Shown: positions 7,944-11,287 of the stretch, in pieces
Layout: each line of letters opens with the position of its first letter
Position numbering within the stretch: the first letter of the stretch is position 1
Source of the DNA: Candidatus Aenigmatarchaeota archaeon
GTDB taxonomy: Archaea; Aenigmatarchaeota; Aenigmatarchaeia; QMZS01
Direction of reading: 5' to 3'
DNA length: 11,287 bases
NCBI GenBank assembly: GCA_021163805.1
Contig: JAGGTL010000026.1
Coordinates: 1-11,287 of the forward strand
Notes under the pieces: model-generated
Seen by the model: only the letters and a program-made list of their open reading frames with translations
Told to the model about the DNA's origin: nothing
Databases searched by the model: none
Made by a program: the position numbers and the translations under genes

Positions 7944-7955
7944 TTTATTTAAAAT
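7944..7955 (+). promoter_or_regulatory. TATA box of alba
   Basis: TTTATTTAAAATTT is a TATA-like element about 85-90 bp before the alba start. Transcription would begin near 7975, giving a leader of about 60 nt, longer than for other genes here and consistent with alba using a Shine-Dalgarno sequence. The leader holds a small possible hairpin, AACTA-AACAA-TAGTT (7986-8000). A second candidate (TTATAATAAAG, about 7967-7977) would give a shorter leader. Confidence 0.4.
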
Positions 7956-8026
7956 TTTCTATGTAATTATAATAAAGTTAACAACAACTAAACAATAGTT
8001 CAACTAGATCATCGATATGACTGGTT

Positions 8027-8033
8027 GAGGTGA
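8027..8033 (+). promoter_or_regulatory. Shine-Dalgarno sequence of alba
   Basis: GAGGTGA lies 4 nt before the ATG at 8038 and is strongly complementary to the 16S rRNA 3' end. It is the clearest ribosome binding site in the window, fitting the high expression expected of a chromatin protein, and it fixes the start codon. Confidence 0.8.
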
Positions 8034-8037
8034 GAAA

Positions 8038-8307
8038 ATGGAAAGAAACGAAATCTTGGTGGGAAAAAAGCCTTTGATGAGTTATGTCCTCGCGGTCATA
8101 ACTCAACTTTCGGAAAGTGACGGAGAAGTGGTAATAAAAGCCAGAGGAAAAACGATCAGCAAAGCGGTGGATATAGCGCAAATTGTTAAAAACAAATTTG
8201 CCAAAGAAGCAAAAATTGGCGAAGTGAAGATCGGAACAGAAGAATTGGAAGCGAAGGAAGGCGGAAAAATAAATGTTTCAACAATAGAGATACCTGTGAA
8301 AAAGTAA
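8038..8307 (+). CDS. albA: Alba, archaeal chromatin/RNA-binding protein
   Basis: This 89-residue protein is a full-length Alba. The N-terminal motif ILVGKKPLMSYVLAV (6-20) includes the paired lysines K10-K11 that correspond to the Lys16/Lys17 DNA contacts in Sulfolobus Alba. VVIKARGKTISKAVDIAQIVKNKF (31-54) follows in two conserved pieces, and the protein ends in VSTIEIPVKK. Alba forms dimers that coat double-stranded DNA and also bind RNA; in Sulfolobus, acetylation of the N-terminal lysine lowers DNA affinity. It is transcribed divergently from rad50 and has the best Shine-Dalgarno site in the region. Its GC content and codon choice (for example GCG and GCC for Ala) appear higher than in the neighbouring genes, as expected for high expression. 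A T-rich terminator follows. Confidence 0.95.
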   Translation: MERNEILVGKKPLMSYVLAVITQLSESDGEVVIKARGKTISKAVDIAQIVKNKFAKEAKIGEVKIGTEELEAKEGGKINVSTIEIPVKK

Positions 8308-8334
8308 TTTTATTTTTCCTTTTTTATTTTTTTA
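8308..8334 (+). terminator. T-rich terminator after alba
   Basis: Starting right after the alba stop, the plus strand is almost entirely T, with runs of 4, 5, 6 and 7 T. Archaeal RNA polymerase terminates at oligo-T without a hairpin. The next gene starts 2 nt after this tract, so termination is either partial or that gene has its own start within the tract. Confidence 0.7.
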
Positions 8335-8335
8335 T

Positions 8336-8689
8336 ATGTCATCTGATAGATTAATTATCAGACTTTCTATCTTTGTGATTTTTTCTGGTTTAATCGGTCT
8401 TTATTTAATTTGCATGTTTGTGGCGCCTCCATTTGTAAAGTTGGCGGAAATAGATAATAGATATATTGGAAAAACCATAATAACCAAAGGAATGGTTTCA
8501 AAGTCTTTTTTATCGAAATCAAAAACTTTGTTTCTGGAGTTAAAAGAGAATAAAAAGAAGATATCGGTCGTGATGTTTAATGTCAATAAAAATCTGTTTA
8601 AGAAAGGGGACTCAGTTTCTGTAAAAGGAGAGATTCATATTTACAAGGGAACGCCGGAAATTATTGCAAGGGATATTAAAAAGATTTAA
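8336..8689 (+). CDS. Small membrane-anchored OB-fold-like protein
   Basis: This 117-residue protein has an N-terminal transmembrane helix (about 7-30) and a C-terminal domain (about 42-117) whose strand pattern resembles an OB fold: GKTIITKGMVSK, TLFLELKENKKKISVVMF, GDSVSVKGEI, YKGTPEIIARDI. Phrases such as 'KGDSVSVKGEI-x-x-YKGTPEIIA' are typical of the tRNA-anticodon-like or nucleic-acid-binding OB family, but a single-domain, membrane-tethered OB protein could equally bind protein or sugar. The orientation of the soluble domain is uncertain, because basic residues lie on both sides of the helix. No Shine-Dalgarno sequence precedes the ATG, which comes directly after the T-tract of alba. It follows alba by 28 nt on the same strand. 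I do not recognise a named gene. Confidence 0.65.
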   Translation: MSSDRLIIRLSIFVIFSGLIGLYLICMFVAPPFVKLAEIDNRYIGKTIITKGMVSKSFLSKSKTLFLELKENKKKISVVMFNVNKNLFKKGDSVSVKGEIHIYKGTPEIIARDIKKI

Positions 8690-8705
8690 AAAAAAGTTTG
8701 TTGTG

Positions 8706-8725
8706 CTGATGAGATATCCTCTCAG
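8706..8725 (+). terminator. Bulged stem-loop after the OB-fold gene
   Basis: CTGA-(T)-GAG / ATATC loop / CTC-TCAG gives a 7-bp stem with one bulged T, 17 nt after the stop. It may be a terminator or an RNA-stabilising 3' end for the upstream gene, but no strong T-run follows directly. Confidence 0.35.
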
Positions 8726-8782
8726 AACAGAATTCTTTCATATTCAATAAAATTGTTGTTTTCAGAAGGTATGTTTCCATAA

Positions 8783-8798
8783 AAAGAAGCGCTTCTTT
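8783..8798. terminator. Bidirectional terminator between convergent genes
   Basis: AAAGAAGCGCTTCTTT is a perfect 16-bp palindrome, able to form a 6-bp stem with a GCGC loop. On the plus strand it is followed by T-rich sequence (ATTTTCATTCTTTTT), and on the minus strand by TTTTT. It sits between the convergent OB-fold gene and pyrG (stop at 8832), where a shared terminator is expected. Confidence 0.6.
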
Positions 8799-8831
8799 AT
8801 TTTCATTCTTTTTCGGCAAATAAGTATTAAA

Positions 8832-10448
8832 TCATTTCAAACAACTTTCTACAAAACCATAAAATAAAGGAGAGGGATTTAATAGATTTGATTTAAATTC
8901 CGGATGCGCTTGAGTTGCAACGAAGAATTTGTGATTTGGCAGTTCTATAAATTCAACAAGCTTTCCATCTGGAGAAAACCCAGAAAAAATCATCCCATTA
9001 TTTTGTAAAATTTTGTGGTATTTTGGATTTAATTCATATCTGTGCCGGTGTCTCTCAAAAATAACATTATTTTTTATCAGATTGAATTTTTTATACAAGT
9101 TATAAACTCTTGTTCCCTCCTTTAAAACGGCGGGATAAACCCCCAATCTCATTGTAGCTCCATATTTTTTGTTTTTTATTATTTCTCTCTGTTCTGGTAA
9201 AATATCTATTACAGGGTTTTTTGTGTTTTCATCGATCTCCGTTGAGTTTGCATCTTTTAATCCACAAACATTTCTGGCAAATTCAATTATGGCAAGTTGA
9301 AGACCAAGACAAAGACCCAAAAAAGGAATATTGTTCTCCCGGCAATATTTTATCATTTTCAATTTTCCCTCAATGCCAGTAATACCAAAACCTCCCGGAA
9401 TAATTATTCCTTGTATTTTTGGAAGATTCAATTCGATTTTGGTAGAATCTATCCATATGATTTCCGGCTTATACCCCAAAAATGCGCAAGCGTGTTTTAC
9501 CGCCTCCTCAACAGAGATATAAGAATCTGCCAATTTAAAATTACCTGTTCCAATATATTTTCCAACAATACCTATTTTTACAATTCGGTCTTTTTGTTTT
9601 AATATTCTTGTTCTTTCCTCCCATTGCTCTAAATCCAAAGAGTTTGTGATTTTTTCACTTAAATTTAGTTTATTCAATATTTTTTTTGAAAGATCTTGTT
9701 TTTCAAAGATCAAAGGCAATTCGTAAACGGTTTCAATATCTGGATCATCTATTATATTTTCCTTTGGAATATCACAAAAAAGAGAGATTTTTTGTTTCCT
9801 GACTTCGTCCAGATTTTCTCTAGACCGGCAAATAATAAAATCCGGTTGGATTCCTAATTCTCTTAATAATTTGACAGATTGTTGCGTGGGTTTGGTTTTT
9901 GGTTCTCCCAATTTATTTGGAATGGGTACATAAGAAACGTGAACAAAGACTACATTTTCTTCCCTGTTTAACTGTCTGGCCGCTTCCAGAAAAATTATAT
10001 TTTCGTAATCTCCCACTATACCTCCAATTTCGATAAGAACTATCTCTGACTTTGTCTTTTTGGCAACATTTTTAATACAATTTTTGATCTCGTCTGTTAT
10101 ATGAGGTATTAATTGAACTGTTTTTCCAAGATATTCTCCTCTTCTTTCTTTTTCAATAACGGAATAATATATTTTACCCGTAGTTATGTTATGATCTTTT
10201 GTTAAAGATTCGCAAATAAATCTCTCATAATGGCCCAAATCTTCATCCGTTTCTCCTCCTTCTTCAGTAACCCATACCTCTCCGTGTTCTGTTGGTCGCA
10301 AAGTTCCGGCATCTACATTTACATAAGGATCTATTTTAATCGCCGTCACTTTATATCCCCTTGATTTCAATATTCTTAAAAGTGAGGCGGTTACTATTCC
10401 TTTTCCTAGACCGGAGATTATCCCGCCGGTTACAAAAATATATGCCAT
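8832..10448 (-). CDS. pyrG: CTP synthase (glutamine-hydrolysing)
   Basis: This 538-residue, full-length enzyme makes CTP from UTP, ATP and glutamine, the last step of pyrimidine nucleotide synthesis. The synthetase domain (1 to about 265) has the P-loop SGLGKG (12-17), DPYVNVDAGTL, HGEVWVTEEGGETDEDLGHYERF in two adjacent pieces (55-77), the metal-binding E140 and KTKPTQQS (184-191). The glutamine amidotransferase domain (about 290-538) has PGGFG (351-355), the catalytic cysteine C380 in GLCLGLQ, ERHRHRYE (465-472) and the catalytic H515/E517 in QAHPEF. Several usually fixed residues differ: the lid motif reads GGFGITGIEGK where GGFGxRGxEGK is normal, KTKPTQHS has Gln for His, and EVGGTVGDIES reads EIGGIVGDYEN. 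The Shine-Dalgarno sequence is weak or absent. It is transcribed alone and divergently from the winged-helix gene. Confidence 0.97.
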   Translation of the reverse strand: MAYIFVTGGIISGLGKGIVTASLLRILKSRGYKVTAIKIDPYVNVDAGTLRPTEHGEVWVTEEGGETDEDLGHYERFICESLTKDHNITTGKIYYSVIEKERRGEYLGKTVQLIPHITDEIKNCIKNVAKKTKSEIVLIEIGGIVGDYENIIFLEAARQLNREENVVFVHVSYVPIPNKLGEPKTKPTQQSVKLLRELGIQPDFIICRSRENLDEVRKQKISLFCDIPKENIIDDPDIETVYELPLIFEKQDLSKKILNKLNLSEKITNSLDLEQWEERTRILKQKDRIVKIGIVGKYIGTGNFKLADSYISVEEAVKHACAFLGYKPEIIWIDSTKIELNLPKIQGIIIPGGFGITGIEGKLKMIKYCRENNIPFLGLCLGLQLAIIEFARNVCGLKDANSTEIDENTKNPVIDILPEQREIIKNKKYGATMRLGVYPAVLKEGTRVYNLYKKFNLIKNNVIFERHRHRYELNPKYHKILQNNGMIFSGFSPDGKLVEFIELPNHKFFVATQAHPEFKSNLLNPSPLFYGFVESCLK

Positions 10449-10473
10449 GTTCTACCCACAAAAATATTACCTC

Positions 10474-10519
10474 AAATTTTAAATTAAGCGAACAATTTTA
10501 ATAATTATAACAGTGTAAT
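10474..10519 (-). promoter_or_regulatory. Promoter region of pyrG
   Basis: Two TATA-like boxes are visible on the minus strand. The distal one, TTATAATTATT (10500-10510), directly follows ATTACACTG and repeats the rad50 promoter sequence. The proximal one, TTAATTTAAAATTT (10474-10487), is centred about 32 bp before the start and would give a leader of a few nt. The distal box would give a leader of about 30 nt that includes TTGAGGT, which is too far from the ATG to be a normal Shine-Dalgarno site. Confidence 0.45.
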
Positions 10520-10615
10520 ATTTACAAACTTTTTGTGAGTGTTCATCTAAAAAAAAGTTGTCGGTTTTTTACGATATTGCTTTCTTTTTGCCATTTATTC
10601 GCAAAAAATAAAGAG

Positions 10616-10624
10616 TATATAAAT
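10616..10624 (+). promoter_or_regulatory. TATA box of the winged-helix gene
   Basis: TATATAAAT lies about 52-60 bp before the ATG at 10676. Predicted transcription start is around 10645, inside the inverted repeat at 10638-10656, giving a leader of about 30 nt without a Shine-Dalgarno sequence. Confidence 0.6.
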
Positions 10625-10637
10625 TTTTAATAAATTA

Positions 10638-10656
10638 TTTTGAACACTGTTCAAAA
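10638..10656. promoter_or_regulatory. Inverted repeat over the predicted transcription start (operator)
   Basis: TTTTGAAC-ACT-GTTCAAAA has perfect 8-bp arms around a 3-nt spacer. It lies about 20 bp downstream of the TATA box, covering the predicted start site of the winged-helix gene, where a bound protein would block RNA polymerase. Autorepression by the encoded protein is the simplest idea. The GAAC/GTTC half-sites recall those of the array at 10978-11123, though arranged in the opposite sense. Confidence 0.55.
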
Positions 10657-10675
10657 ATAAATAATATAATTATTT

Positions 10676-10972
10676 ATGAAAGAATTAAAAGAGATAAAAA
10701 AGATAAATAAAATATTGTTTATTTTGGCGAAAAATCCGGAAGGGCTGTGGATACGGCAGATAGCAAGAGAAACGAAAATTCCTCTATCAACAGTTCATTA
10801 TTATATTGATAAAGTTATAAATGAGATTGTAGACAACATAGGAGTAAAAGATATGAAAGGCAGATATTTTGGGTTAAGAATAATAAAATTAAAACCAAAA
10901 ATAAGAGAAATTATTGAAAAAAAAGATATGAAAAAAATATATAAAATTCTAAAAATATGTAAAAATAATTAA
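10676..10972 (+). CDS. Small winged-helix DNA-binding protein
   Basis: The 98-residue, very basic protein has a winged helix-turn-helix. Helix 1 is around residues 7-19 (INKILFILAKNPEG) and helix 2 around 25-34 (WIRQIARETK). The recognition helix is around 37-50 (LSTVHYYIDKVINE), and a beta wing around 60-73 (MKGRYFGLRIIKLK) leads into a C-terminal helix (about 74-95). It resembles short archaeal wHTH regulators; no ligand or dimerisation domain is evident. The start is the first ATG after a good TATA box; no Shine-Dalgarno sequence is seen. An inverted repeat covers its transcription start, and a large array of CGTGAAC repeats begins 5 nt after its stop codon, so it is a good candidate to bind one or both. 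Base composition is even more A-rich than its neighbours. No specific name can be given. Confidence 0.75.
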   Translation: MKELKEIKKINKILFILAKNPEGLWIRQIARETKIPLSTVHYYIDKVINEIVDNIGVKDMKGRYFGLRIIKLKPKIREIIEKKDMKKIYKILKICKNN

Positions 10973-10977
10973 ATAAA

Positions 10978-11020
10978 GTTCACGTGAACAACGTGAACAT
11001 AACGTGAACTTCACGTGAAC
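10978..11020 (+). repeat. CGTGAAC repeat cluster A (4 copies)
   Basis: Copies of CGTGAAC start at 10983, 10992, 11003 and 11014, with spacings of 9, 11 and 11 bp, close to one DNA turn. The first forms the perfect palindrome GTTCACGTGAAC (10978-10989), and the last sits in the palindrome TTCACGTGAA (11010-11019). The 43-bp block recurs at 11061-11103 with a single base difference (C at 11012, G at 11095). Confidence 0.95.
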
Positions 11021-11060
11021 GTAAATATCAATATTTTAGGGTTTTAAGCCAAAATAAGAA

Positions 11061-11123
11061 GTTCACGTGAACAACGTGAACATAACGTGAACTTGACGTG
11101 AACAACGTGAACTTCACGTGAAC
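11061..11123 (+). repeat. CGTGAAC repeat cluster B (6 copies)
   Basis: Copies of CGTGAAC start at 11066, 11075, 11086, 11097, 11106 and 11117, spaced 9, 11, 11, 9 and 11 bp. The first is again the perfect palindrome GTTCACGTGAAC (11061-11072), and the last lies in TTCACGTGAA. The first 43 bp copy cluster A; the last two units add one more 9+11 step. Block start to block start is 83 bp. Confidence 0.95.
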
Positions 11124-11139
11124 GTGGAATAAACGATCA

Positions 11140-11157
11140 ATATTAAAATTTTAATAT
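11140..11157. repeat. 18-bp AT-only perfect palindrome
   Basis: ATATTAAAATTTTAATAT is a perfect palindrome made only of A and T, 16 bp after the last CGTGAAC unit. Its position beside an iteron-like array would suit an easily melted element or a TATA-bearing promoter; neither is shown. Confidence 0.6.
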
Positions 11158-11287
11158 ATATGCTAATTCTAAAAATATATATTCCTAATTATTTGAAAAA
11201 AGATTTTTAAAAAACAGTGCAATATCTAAACATGAAATTGAAAGATATGGGAAAATTTATAAAAAAGCAAGCAGAAATATTTTGAAA

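Larger units (their letters stand above)
10973..11287. other. Non-coding region with repeat array and AT-rich flank
   Basis: This 315-nt stretch contains no convincing gene. It holds two clusters of CGTGAAC repeats (10978-11020 and 11061-11123), a copy of ATCAATATT after each cluster (11027-11035 and 11136-11144), an 18-bp AT palindrome (11140-11157) and about 120 nt of nearly pure A+T. At 11204-11214 a TATA-like run precedes an ATG (11232) with suitable leaderless spacing, but that frame stops at 11283 after 17 codons. Confidence 0.7.

Noticed and set aside
8706..8730. Hammerhead ribozyme core (CTGATGAG)
   Set aside because: The matching GAAA segment and the other stems are missing; the motif is explained by the bulged stem-loop.
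10547..10594. Minus-strand mini-ORF of 15 codons (MAKRKQYRKKPTTFF) upstream of pyrG
   Set aside because: The composition is basic, but there is no Shine-Dalgarno or clear promoter, and it matches no small ribosomal protein I know. It is short enough to be chance in this T-rich spacer.
10642..10652. LexA-type box (GAAC-N4-GTTC)
   Set aside because: The spacer is 3 nt rather than 4, LexA is not an archaeal regulator, and the longer 8-bp arms describe the site better.
10978..11123. CRISPR array
   Set aside because: Repeat units are 7-12 bp with 2-4 bp between them, and the one longer spacer is between two tandem blocks. There are no uniform unique spacers and no cas genes.
11232..11285. Possible leaderless gene at the right edge (ATG at 11232 after a TATA-like run)
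   Set aside because: The frame ends at TGA after 17 codons, and TGA is a normal stop in other genes here. No frameshift can be shown within the few bases left.

Overview
The window looks like chromosomal DNA from a very AT-rich archaeon. The evidence is an Alba chromatin protein, a Rad50 ATPase with a zinc hook, a secreted S16 protease of archaeal type, TATA-box promoters close to start codons with few Shine-Dalgarno sequences, and oligo-T termination signals. The lineage cannot be fixed from this window. A small-genome DPANN-type or Altiarchaeota-like lineage is a guess only. There are no rRNA or tRNA genes, transposases or CRISPR arrays.

Left part (1-5460, all minus strand). A five-gene operon runs from moxR (start 5460) through a membrane-anchored Lon-type (S16) protease, a DUF58 protein and a three-pass membrane VWA protein to a BatD-like membrane protein that ends at 324. 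Junctions are tight: 6 nt, 1 nt, 1 nt and a 4-nt ATGA overlap. This is an archaeal version of the MoxR/Bat module, with an extracytoplasmic protease inserted. MoxR and DUF58 should act in the cytoplasm. The VWA domain, the BatD-like N-terminal region and the protease should lie outside. Beyond it, the 5' part of a PadR-family regulator gene runs off the left edge.

Middle (5461-8831). A rad50-like gene stands without mre11. Its promoter diverges from that of alba, which is followed by a small membrane-anchored OB-fold-like protein whose start codon lies at the end of alba's T-rich terminator. A perfect 16-bp palindrome separates this pair from the convergent pyrG.

Right part (8832-11287). pyrG (CTP synthase) is on the minus strand and is divergent at several normally conserved positions. 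It is transcribed divergently from a 98-residue winged-helix protein that has a TATA box and an inverted repeat at its predicted transcription start. Immediately after this gene is the most unusual element in the window: ten copies of CGTGAAC in two clusters, spaced 9 or 11 bp apart within clusters so that they lie on one face of the helix, with perfect GTTCACGTGAAC palindromes at the head of each cluster and an AT-rich palindromic flank. It looks like an iteron-type or cooperative operator array. The neighbouring winged-helix protein is the natural candidate ligand, but that is inference.
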